DNA from: JAFGPJ01 sp964612465
GTDB lineage: Bacteria > Planctomycetota > Phycisphaerae > Sedimentisphaerales > Anaerobacaceae
NCBI GenBank assembly: GCA_964612465.1
Contig: CAZTDF010000001.1
Span: 10,768-74,767 of the forward strand
DNA: 64,000 bases
Direction of reading: 5' to 3'
The notes under the pieces were generated by a model. The model was not told the DNA's origin and did not search any database. It was given only the letters and a program-made list of their open reading frames with translations. This document shows positions 57,037 through 64,000 of the stretch, piece by piece. Every line of letters starts with the position of its first letter. Position 1 is the stretch's first letter. The translations under genes and the position numbers were made by a program.

Positions 57037-57938
57037 TGACACCAGAAAAAAAGAAATTATGGAATAAAATCCTTCTGGCCTTACTCATAAGGCCTCCGAT
57101 TATTCTGATACTTATTCCTTTGTGTTTGTTTCTGTTGGTACATGGGGCAACGGAGTATGTCACGGTTGACGAGAGGTTTAATCTGTCTAACTCGATAAAA
57201 TCGCCTTACAAAAATGCGATAAGAGGTACTTATGTTTATTCGTTCGCATTTTGCGGCGATCCGCATATGTATTCAAAAGGGGACGGCTGCTTTGATGACC
57301 TCGACAAAGCAATAAAACTAAAGCAAATAAGATTTGTTTTATTTGGCGGCGACCTGACATCCTTTGGAGAAGAGAGCGAATACAGCAACTTTATGGATCA
57401 TTGCGATGCTTTAACTGTCCCGTGGTATCCGGCATTGGGAAATCACGACTTATGTAACAGCGGTTGGGCGTATTACTGGAAGTTTCTGGGGCCTTCGGTG
57501 TATTCTTTTTATGGAGGCAATACAAAATTTGTAGTAATAGATTCCGCCAGCGGCAAAATAGGCCTTAACCAGATGGAATGGATTCAGGAACAACTGCGGA
57601 GCAATAAACAGCCGCTTCTTTTTGTAATAAGCCATATGCCAATATATGGCAACTTATACGGCAACTATAAATTTCCTGAGACAGATGAAAAACAGCAGCT
57701 CATAGCTCTTTTTGAGAAATACCAGGTAGATATCGTTCTGCAAGGCCATTGGCATGGTTTTGTAGATATTACGAATAATGGCGTCCGGTACGTCACATCA
57801 GGAAGTTTTTCAGATGGTCTTTTGGATTCGGGTATACGGCATTTTCTTTTGATAAATGTATACGGCCCTGAAGTCACCATTGAGCAGATACCGGTTGGTG
57901 AAGATATACCGGTTGAGTATACGGATGGAGAAATTTAA
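57033..57938 (+). CDS. Exported metallophosphoesterase (calcineurin-like)
   Basis: 301 residues. N-terminal hydrophobic helix (about 14-38; signal anchor), then the metallophosphoesterase motifs: CGDPHM for the usual GDxH (about 74), FGGDLTS (GD, about 105), GNHD (about 136), a lone His in ISHMPIYG (about 195) and GHWHG (about 237). All metal ligands are present. Such enzymes cleave phosphate mono- or diesters using two metal ions; here outside the cytoplasm or inside an organelle lumen. It is translationally coupled (ATGA) to the PDZ protein, suggesting they work together. Substrate unknown. Confidence 0.83.
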   Translation: MMTPEKKKLWNKILLALLIRPPIILILIPLCLFLLVHGATEYVTVDERFNLSNSIKSPYKNAIRGTYVYSFAFCGDPHMYSKGDGCFDDLDKAIKLKQIRFVLFGGDLTSFGEESEYSNFMDHCDALTVPWYPALGNHDLCNSGWAYYWKFLGPSVYSFYGGNTKFVVIDSASGKIGLNQMEWIQEQLRSNKQPLLFVISHMPIYGNLYGNYKFPETDEKQQLIALFEKYQVDIVLQGHWHGFVDITNNGVRYVTSGSFSDGLLDSGIRHFLLINVYGPEVTIEQIPVGEDIPVEYTDGEI

Positions 57939-57966
57939 GGTGTTCGAGCTAAAGGAAGACAGGATA

Positions 57967-58173
57967 ATGGACAAAAAGAAATCAGAATTTTCGGAAATTG
58001 TTTCGGACATGTCCGAGTTTGCCGGTTTTCTGGCTTGTGCCGCGGTAGTTGCCGGCAAAAAATTAATACGTTACGTTAACGACCTGACGAGAGTGGACAC
58101 TAATCTTAAACATCCTGCTGAAGACGGCCAAAGAAATAGTAAAACAAACGCAGGAACTGATAAAAAAAAATAA
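57967..58173 (+). CDS. Small protein with N-terminal helix, related to 31576
   Basis: 68 residues from the ATG at 57967, preceded by AGGATA. Its first 40 residues (SEFSEIVSDMSEFAGFLACA, then AVVAGKKLIRYVN) follow the same pattern as the start of the proteins at 31576 and 33497: charged helix, Gly/Ala-rich helix, basic residues. The polar tail is Lys/Asn-rich. Longer in-frame readings back to 57856 overlap the phosphoesterase gene and are less likely. Function unknown. Confidence 0.55.
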   Translation: MDKKKSEFSEIVSDMSEFAGFLACAAVVAGKKLIRYVNDLTRVDTNLKHPAEDGQRNSKTNAGTDKKK

Positions 58174-58185
58174 AAGACTAAACAC

Positions 58186-59862
58186 ATGGAAAATGTTAGA
58201 GTAAAGCGATTGGGAATCATTGGGGAGGTATTCAAAGGTGCCGGAACCTGTGTTGGAACAGTAGCGTTTGCAGGCAAGAAAATTACGGGATTTATGGGTG
58301 GCAGTCTGGCAGCGGCAGGACATTTACTTACTCGGCCTATTGAGCCTTCTGAATTTGTTACAGACGAACGTACTGAATCTACACCTGAAATATTTGCCAT
58401 CAAACCGAAATCCAGGAAAACAATGGTTAGCCAAGATGCCTTGAATGACAGGGTGGCTGCACTGAAGTTTGATCTTGCTGAAGTCCGTGACCAGTTAACC
58501 CAGGCACAAAACCAAGTTGGAAAAGCACAATCTCAATTTGTTTCACAGCTCCAGGCACAGCAAACGGAGAACAAATCTCTTATTTCTGATCTGGAACAGG
58601 CATTGCGTAAAGCAGAGGAGGCAGCAGCACGGGTAAGTGTGGCGAAAGATCGCGTCGCAGCATTGGAAGGCGACCTTGCTGAGGCCAGGCGACAGTTGGA
58701 AAAAACAAAAAGCCAGGCTGAACAAGCCCAAACCCAGCTTACATTGCAGCTTGAAAACTTGCATACAGAGAGGGATTCATTGCTTTCTAAGTTGGCACAG
58801 ACACGCGAGCAGGTCAATCAGACAAAAGCTCGCCAAGATGCTGCCAGAGTACATGTGGCAACATTAGAATCCGAACTTGCCGCAGCAAGGTGCAAGTTGG
58901 AGGAAGCTCACAAGTTTGAGAAGGACATTAAATCCGGTCTCTCGTCCGATGTTGAAGTTGTTCAACCATGTACAGAAATCGCCATAGGCTATCGAGGCCG
59001 GGAGAAGAGCGTGCCAGCAATCATTGAAAACAAAGTAACCCCTTCGGTAAAAACGACTGTTGCTAAGCCTGATGCCGGAGGCAATGTATATGTTGAAGAG
59101 TACCAGTCTAAGCCTATGATTGCTGATGATAGAGTCTCAGTTCTGGTTGGTGTTACGGCTGAGCAGGTCCAAACTGCCAGTTTTGACAGTGAAAACGAGC
59201 GGATATTGTTCGCAAGAGCTCTTTCTGATATTACCAACCCCGACACATCTGCACGCATAGATGCAGTCAGGGCAATGGCCAACATACGTCATGAGTTCTC
59301 GGTCAGGGCTCTTGATGCTCAAATGGCGAGCGAGCCATCTGCGCTGGTTCGACAAGAATGCCTTAAAGCTCTGGCAAGTTTGGGGATGAAAGAAGGCGCT
59401 CATGCAATTGAACGCGCTTTGGCCGATGAGGCAGCTTTTGTTCGGCTGGCTGCTGTATGGGGATTATATCGCCTCACTGGTGTCCAGAGCAGCCCAGCAT
59501 TGATACGTATGCTTGACGATGAAGACGAAGAAGTTCGCCGAAGAGCCATTACTTGTATCGGCCGGCTGGGCAAAGAAGAACTCGCTGTAAAGTTGTTACC
59601 ACTGCTTGATGATAGCAGTGTTTCAATCCGGAAGGAAGTAATCGAGGCGATGGGCAAATTACGCTGTTGGCAGACAGTTCCATCGTTGATTGAGCGGTTA
59701 AATGACCCTGACAAAACGATACGTAAGGCTATTCTTGATGTACTGAAAACAATTACCAGCAAGAAAATGAGCGGGCCGTTTCCAAGAGATGAAAAGTCGT
59801 TTCTGCTCCTGGTTGCACGATGGCAGCAATGGTGGATGGATGGGTCTGAAGTACCCAGTTGA
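58186..59862 (+). CDS. Coiled-coil protein with C-terminal HEAT repeats, paralogue of 33497
   Basis: 558 residues. A Gly-rich N-terminal helix (GEVFKGAGTCVGTVAFAGKK), a coiled coil (about 85-245; KSLISDLEQALRKAEEAAAR), a linker and HEAT-type repeats (about 330-555; VRQECLKALASLG, VRLAAVWGLYRLTG, VRRRAITCIGRLG). The HEAT part is strongly similar to that of the protein at 33497, and both end in a Trp-rich helix (RWQQWWMD here, QWRIWWKE there). Thus the island has two such scaffold proteins, one near each end, each next to small proteins with the same type of N-terminal helix. Likely cytoplasmic structural proteins on a membrane surface; inference. Confidence 0.8.
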   Translation: MENVRVKRLGIIGEVFKGAGTCVGTVAFAGKKITGFMGGSLAAAGHLLTRPIEPSEFVTDERTESTPEIFAIKPKSRKTMVSQDALNDRVAALKFDLAEVRDQLTQAQNQVGKAQSQFVSQLQAQQTENKSLISDLEQALRKAEEAAARVSVAKDRVAALEGDLAEARRQLEKTKSQAEQAQTQLTLQLENLHTERDSLLSKLAQTREQVNQTKARQDAARVHVATLESELAAARCKLEEAHKFEKDIKSGLSSDVEVVQPCTEIAIGYRGREKSVPAIIENKVTPSVKTTVAKPDAGGNVYVEEYQSKPMIADDRVSVLVGVTAEQVQTASFDSENERILFARALSDITNPDTSARIDAVRAMANIRHEFSVRALDAQMASEPSALVRQECLKALASLGMKEGAHAIERALADEAAFVRLAAVWGLYRLTGVQSSPALIRMLDDEDEEVRRRAITCIGRLGKEELAVKLLPLLDDSSVSIRKEVIEAMGKLRCWQTVPSLIERLNDPDKTIRKAILDVLKTITSKKMSGPFPRDEKSFLLLVARWQQWWMDGSEVPS

Positions 59863-59894
59863 ATGTAAAAACAATAGGAACTTAAGGATACAAA

Positions 59895-60298
59895 ATGCAG
59901 GTACGCAAAAAAGTTTATATGCCTTGCGGGCGATCTTTAAGTTGGCTAAATGCAGCAAACAAGGTCCAATGAAGATTGCTGACATCGCCTAGGCTCAGGC
60001 TATCCCGCGGCGGCTTCTTGAGACGATACTCACTCAGCTCAAGCAGGCCGGTTTTGTCGAATCCTGCCGAGGCAATGATGGCGGTTATGTCCTGATTCCT
60101 TCACCGGGGAAAATTACTGTTGGCTAAGTAATGGAGTTTATCCAGGGCCCGGTCGGACCACCTGGCTGTCTTATCGACAAGTACAGGGGTAATGAATGTT
60201 CTCTCCGTAAAAACTGTATTTTCATGGAGATGTGGAAAAAAAATCACGATGCGATTCTGGATGTGTACAACAATACCATTTTTGATGATTCAATATAG
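59895..60298 (+). pseudogene. Rrf2-family (IscR-like) regulator, degenerate
   Basis: Between the HEAT protein and the PDZ-pyrophosphatase gene the + strand encodes Rrf2 homology in pieces: YALRAIFKLAK and MKIADIA, a TAG stop at 59990, then RRLLETILTQLKQAGFVESC and GGYVLIPSPGKITVG, a TAA stop at 60125, then VMEFIQGP and the three-cysteine cluster region (GCLIDKYRGNECSLRKNC), ending at 60298. The only ATG near the start (59895) is out of frame. Two stops and one frameshift make it a pseudogene. The intact ancestor would have been an iron-sulfur or redox-sensing repressor. Nothing else is seen between 59863 and 60397. Confidence 0.7.
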
Positions 60299-60397
60299 CA
60301 GGGAAAGGCGCAAATCCCACCTTGTGTTACCAGCGTGCGGTCTAAAACTTGTCAAAAGACAAGAAAAACAAAAAGTGGATAAGTCAAGGGTAAGGTT

Positions 60398-63286
60398 TTG
60401 AATAATAACGAAGAGCAATTTGATAAATGTCCGAAGCATTACGTTGGGTGGGTAATTGTTTCGGCAGGTATGGTGTTCGTTTTTTTTGCCTACCTCATAT
60501 ATTCAAATATAACAGGTTTCGATATAGATGCTGCGAGTACAGAATTGGTTAATGGTACCAGCGAAACGGTAATGCAGAATTCAGTCATTAAGACGGCAGC
60601 GGTTGGTACTTCTGTTTCACCTTCAGCTTTTCTTGGTGTAGAGATTGTTTCTGTAGATCAAGTTATTGCTGAACAATTAGGCATACAAGATGAGCATGGT
60701 GTTCTTGTAAACAGCGTCATTTCCGGCTCCCCTGCGGAAAAAGCAGGTTTAAAAAGAGACGATGTCATTGCCGTAATAAACACAACTGCCACAAAAACTG
60801 TGGAAATATTCAAAGAGGTTATGGCGACATTAAAACCAGGTGATAATGTCAGAATCACGTATTTAAGAAACAGCCAAAAGGTTCGGACATACGCAACCCT
60901 TGCCGAGTTGCCGGCTACCATGCTGACAGCGCAAACCACGACAGATATTACAGATAATACAAACTGGGGTGTATCGCTTTCGGCTATAACTTCAATTTTG
61001 CGGTCTGCTTATGGTATCCCCCCCAACATAGATGGTGTCGTAATTATCTCGGTGGTGCCTGGCGGCGTTGCCGCCGACGCAGACCTTGCCCCGGGTGATG
61101 TAATTGTGGGTATTGATGGAACCTCTATATCAGACATAGAGGACTTCTTCAATGCTATCGCTTCCGACAAAGACGGCGTAGCCCTTCTGGATGTTTACAG
61201 CCATGGTCAATACCGTTATATACCAATTGCTTCCTCAGCGGTTGATACTCCATTACACTTATCAAATGGGCCGGTCCCTATCGGGGAATTGACCGCCTAT
61301 GACTTCCTGTTTCGGGCGGTACCGTTGGTAGGTGTTATTGGTTTAATTATTGCTATAGTTGGTTATTTTTACCTTTTCAAGAATTCGCCGGGCAATGCGA
61401 AGATGCAGGCCATTGCCGAGAAGATTCGTTCAGGAACGGTTGTCTTTTTGAAACAGGAATACAAGATAACGGGTATTTTCCTGTTCGCAGCGTTCCTTGT
61501 CATTTGCATAGTTCTCTGTGTGCCGACGGCAATTGCTTTTCTGGTAGGCTCAGCCTGTTCGATGCTGCCCGGTTGGATCGGCATGAAGGCTGCTACTGCC
61601 TCGAATTCACGAACCTGCCAGGCGGCCAAAAGCGGCGGTCTGCGTAAAGCATTGGATACGGCCTTTCAGGGTAGCGCCGTAATGGGGATTTCCGTGGCAT
61701 CTGTAGGCTTAATCGGGCTTGGTACTTATTCCTTTCTTGTACTTAACGGCGACGATCCCAGCACTTTGCCATATATCATTGCCGGTTTCTGCCTTGGTGC
61801 ATCTTTCTTTGCACTGTTCGGCAGAGTAGGCGGCGGCATATTTACAAAAAGTGCCGATATCGGGGCGGACATGACAGGTAAGTTTGAATACAACCTGCCG
61901 GAAGATGATCCTCGCAACCCTGCGGTAATCGCTGATAACGTCGGTGATAATGTCGGTGATGTTTCCGGCATGGGTTCGGATCTTTTTGAGTCCTACATGA
62001 GTTCTACAGTAGCTGCTATTATCATGGGTATTAGAATGAGGGAAATGAAATATACTGTGCTTCCGCTTGTCTTGGTGACCATAGGTTTTATCAGTTCTCT
62101 GATAAGTATGTCTGTTGGCAGGTTCCTTACCAAGCGTGCAGACCCGCAGGATTTCTTACGAAATATTCTTTACGTTGCAAATGGTTTGTTTCTTGTGGGT
62201 TCGTTTATAGCGGTTATTGCCCTAACGGGCGAGGTAAGTCTGTTCATAACGGTTGCAGCGGGCGTGGGTTGTGGTCTTTTACTCGGCCTTGAAACAGAAT
62301 ATTTCTGTTCAGGACTGCCCATCAGGTATATTGTAAAGATGTCACAGACAGGCCCGGCAACCAATGTAATCGCAGGGTTGGCGATAGGGTTTGTTGGAGC
62401 ACTTCTGCCTATCTTGACAATTTGCGCAACAATAGTTATAGCATTTCTGGAAGCAGGGCTTTATGGGATAGGACTTTCGGCGGTAGCCATGTTAGCTACA
62501 ATGGCGATTATTATGACTATAGACGCTTACGGGCCTATAGTTGATAATGCAGGCGGTATTGCCACAATGAGCAAGGCAAACGCAAAGGTTCGCGAGATTA
62601 CGGATAGGCTTGATACGGTTGGAAATATTACAGCAGCTATCGGCAAAGGCTTTACTCTTGGCGCCGGTGTCATAACATCGGTAGCGTTATTTGCAGCTTT
62701 TGTCGGTGGAACAGAGTTGGGCGACGCCAAGTTATTTGCTCCAGCGGTACTCGTAGGGCTGTTTCTTGGTGCCACTCTGCCGCTTCTTTTTGCAGCATGG
62801 ACTATGGGTGCTGTAACTCGAATAGCGAATAAAGTGGTTATCGAAGTTCGCCGGCAATTCAAGGAAATAGAAGGCCTGTTGACCGGCCATGCAGAGCCGG
62901 ATTCGGATAGATGTGTAACTCTCATTGCCAAAGATGCCCTGATAGGCACTGTCGTAGCTGGGGTGGTTACTATTTCAGCACCATTTATTATTGCTTTTGT
63001 GTTGGGTTCAGAAGCCTTGGGTGGATTCCTGGTCGGAGCGATGATAGTAGGTTCGGTATTGGGTATGAGCATGGCTATTGGGGGCAGTGCATGGGATAAT
63101 GCCAAAAAATTTATTGAAGTCCAGCGGGGAAGAGGCGAAAATGTCGAAGAGACATATAAGGCTGCTGTGGTCGGAGATATGGTCGGCGACCCGTTTAAGG
63201 ATGTTTCGGGTCCTGCCATGAATATACTCATCAAGTTTATGATTACAATCTCCCTGGTGTTCTGTACGGTACTTTCTTCGATGTAA
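60398..63286 (+). CDS. Double-PDZ domain fused to membrane-bound pyrophosphatase
   Basis: 962 residues, TTG start with AAGGG about 8 nt upstream. N-terminal membrane helix (about 15-38), PDZ1 (about 68-165; SAFLGVEIVSVDQVIAEQL) and PDZ2 (about 180-275; ADLAPGDVIVGIDG), both closely like the proteins at 41305 and 55849. From about 300 to the end it is a full membrane pyrophosphatase: GGGIFTKSADIGADMTGK, EDDPRNPAVIADNVGDNVGD, DAYGPIVDNAGG, SAWDNAKKFIE and VVGDMVGDPFKDVSGP. These enzymes pump H+ or Na+ by hydrolysing PPi. GNITAAIGKGF (Ala where K+-independent types have Lys) points to the K+-dependent class. The PDZ pair would lie on the non-cytoplasmic side. The fusion is unknown to me. Confidence 0.87.
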   Translation: MNNNEEQFDKCPKHYVGWVIVSAGMVFVFFAYLIYSNITGFDIDAASTELVNGTSETVMQNSVIKTAAVGTSVSPSAFLGVEIVSVDQVIAEQLGIQDEHGVLVNSVISGSPAEKAGLKRDDVIAVINTTATKTVEIFKEVMATLKPGDNVRITYLRNSQKVRTYATLAELPATMLTAQTTTDITDNTNWGVSLSAITSILRSAYGIPPNIDGVVIISVVPGGVAADADLAPGDVIVGIDGTSISDIEDFFNAIASDKDGVALLDVYSHGQYRYIPIASSAVDTPLHLSNGPVPIGELTAYDFLFRAVPLVGVIGLIIAIVGYFYLFKNSPGNAKMQAIAEKIRSGTVVFLKQEYKITGIFLFAAFLVICIVLCVPTAIAFLVGSACSMLPGWIGMKAATASNSRTCQAAKSGGLRKALDTAFQGSAVMGISVASVGLIGLGTYSFLVLNGDDPSTLPYIIAGFCLGASFFALFGRVGGGIFTKSADIGADMTGKFEYNLPEDDPRNPAVIADNVGDNVGDVSGMGSDLFESYMSSTVAAIIMGIRMREMKYTVLPLVLVTIGFISSLISMSVGRFLTKRADPQDFLRNILYVANGLFLVGSFIAVIALTGEVSLFITVAAGVGCGLLLGLETEYFCSGLPIRYIVKMSQTGPATNVIAGLAIGFVGALLPILTICATIVIAFLEAGLYGIGLSAVAMLATMAIIMTIDAYGPIVDNAGGIATMSKANAKVREITDRLDTVGNITAAIGKGFTLGAGVITSVALFAAFVGGTELGDAKLFAPAVLVGLFLGATLPLLFAAWTMGAVTRIANKVVIEVRRQFKEIEGLLTGHAEPDSDRCVTLIAKDALIGTVVAGVVTISAPFIIAFVLGSEALGGFLVGAMIVGSVLGMSMAIGGSAWDNAKKFIEVQRGRGENVEETYKAAVVGDMVGDPFKDVSGPAMNILIKFMITISLVFCTVLSSM

Positions 63287-63300
63287 AAAGTAGTCAGCAT

Positions 63301-63314
63301 CAATCCTGTTCGGC
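63301..63314 (+). repeat. Probable terminal inverted repeat of the second IS4-type element (3' side)
   Basis: CAATCCTGTTCGGC, identical to 25759-25772. Here it lies about 150 bp beyond the stop of the minus-strand transposase and only 15 bp after the pyrophosphatase-fusion stop, so it marks the likely left border of the element and of the insertion. Confidence 0.5.
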
Positions 63315-63465
63315 CCGGGATTTGCCGTCCTACTTGACCGGCTTACATGGTTTACAATACTTCACCACGGTCTGGTCACTTTGGCCATATTGAGGGATGT
63401 ATTCGCTGGATGTGCGCAGCATTTACCCAGGCTTCAATCACAACGGAGATTGAGCCCGAACTCAA

Positions 63466-64000
63466 TTAAGCAATTTTTTGAAGACGTTGGATATGAGAGA
63501 CCAACTCTTCTTCATCGGCCATGCCGGTAAAGTACCAGCACAGCATTTCATACGTCCGCGGTGTCGGCTTACGTCCAGTCCACAAGGCAATCAGCATACA
63601 AGCGATAATAGCCGCGTAGGTCTGCAATTCAATGCCGTTCTGTTTGTGACTCAGCAGATGACGACAGCCAAGAACATGCTTAAGAAAGCGAAAGAAAATC
63701 TCAATAGCCCAGCGATGCTGGAAGATTAACACAATCACATCAGCTTGAAGATCGAATATGTCGGTAGCGATCAGCAGTGTCTCACCTTGTTCAGGTCCTC
63801 CATGCCCGATCTTATAGCGTTTCTTATGCGACGTACATTTGATCGCGCTTAACCTGACAGGCACAGACAGTTGTTCTTTAGTTTTGCGGTTAGAGCCCAG
63901 ACGAACCTTTTTATCAAAAACGATTCCGGCGGCCAACGCATCGGTCGTCAGTTCATAATCTTCAAGACATTCATAAACGCTATTGTCTTTGACCCGGCAG
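63466..64000 (-). CDS. IS4-family transposase, cut by the window edge
   Basis: Minus strand; only the C-terminal part (about 178 residues) lies in the window and the frame is open to the right edge. It contains the IS4 signature HRWAIEIFFRFLK with the catalytic Glu, and GCRHLLSHKQNGIELQTYAA. The sequence upstream of any internal start still aligns (DNSVYECLED against DNYVCQVIEE in the copy at 25872), so the true start is outside. Similar to but clearly diverged from the 25872 transposase and in opposite orientation. The two copies flank the island. Confidence 0.88.
   Translation of the reverse strand, partial: CRVKDNSVYECLEDYELTTDALAAGIVFDKKVRLGSNRKTKEQLSVPVRLSAIKCTSHKKRYKIGHGGPEQGETLLIATDIFDLQADVIVLIFQHRWAIEIFFRFLKHVLGCRHLLSHKQNGIELQTYAAIIACMLIALWTGRKPTPRTYEMLCWYFTGMADEEELVSHIQRLQKIA

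Noticed and set aside
59789..59992. A 67-codon frame overlapping the end of the HEAT protein as a gene
   Set aside because: Its second half is the N-terminal piece of the broken Rrf2 regulator, and its first half lies in the coding sequence of the HEAT protein in another frame.
31057..63286. mamK actin-like gene
   Set aside because: No protein in the window shows actin/MreB nucleotide motifs; it may lie outside the window or be absent.
25759..64000. Recent composite transposon formed by two identical IS4 copies
   Set aside because: The two transposases differ at many residues and the right end of the first copy was not found.

Overview
The window looks like a fragment of an uncultivated bacterium. 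It carries a long array of duplicated-orphan-permease (ADOP/MacB-type) ABC genes of the kind seen in Acidobacteriota and Planctomycetota, followed by an island of magnetosome-type genes flanked by transposases. No rRNA, tRNA or universal marker gene is present, so the phylum is not settled. A Planctomycetota/Omnitrophota-like or other deep-branching lineage is my low-confidence guess. Region 1 (1-25.6 kb, + strand): the 3' end of one permease and nine complete 805-843 aa permeases follow one another with mostly 35-90 bp gaps, one ABC ATPase sits among them (15.6 kb), and a TolC-type outer-membrane lipoprotein closes the set. Together they resemble a tripartite macrolide/lipid/peptide export locus in which the permease has been amplified while ATPase and outer-membrane channel stayed single. 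Region 2 (25.6-31 kb): an 18-bp-stem hairpin, an IS4-type transposase, an opposite-strand integrase-core (DDE) transposase, a remnant of an EcsC-family gene, and a minus-strand gene fusing a helix-turn-helix, a cysteine-rich module, a nucleotidyltransferase and a HEPN domain. A 790-bp gene-free stretch with a promoter candidate and a probable attenuator follows. Region 3 (31.0-63.3 kb): about 30 genes all on the + strand, most separated by under 100 bp or overlapping. The core (41.3-52.8 kb) is recognisable as a magnetosome gene cluster: PDZ protein, MamE/O-type protease, MamL, a CDF protein at the MamM-like position, rhodanese, MamI, MamA (TPR), MamQ (LemA), two MamB-type CDF transporters, a giant PDZ/NifX-like/Cys-knuckle protein and a second protease. 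Upstream lie small one-helix proteins, a sodium:solute symporter, coiled-coil/HEAT proteins and a complete fixABCX electron-transfer set whose FixB carries a fused ferredoxin. Downstream lie a second type of CDF, EcsC, a MamC-like glycine-rich membrane protein, another PDZ protein, an exported metallophosphoesterase, a second coiled-coil/HEAT protein, an Rrf2-regulator pseudogene and a fusion of two PDZ domains to a complete membrane pyrophosphatase. Region 4 (63.3-64 kb): a second IS4-type element, inverted relative to the first and cut by the window edge. How the parts may work together (inference): MamI/L/Q/B would shape and fill a membrane compartment, the CDF proteins move iron or other divalent metal, proteases and PDZ scaffolds control maturation, MamA coats the organelle, FixABCX could supply or withdraw electrons, and the PDZ-linked pyrophosphatase could energise the compartment membrane. 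No MamK actin and no CxxCH magnetochrome domain was seen in the window.
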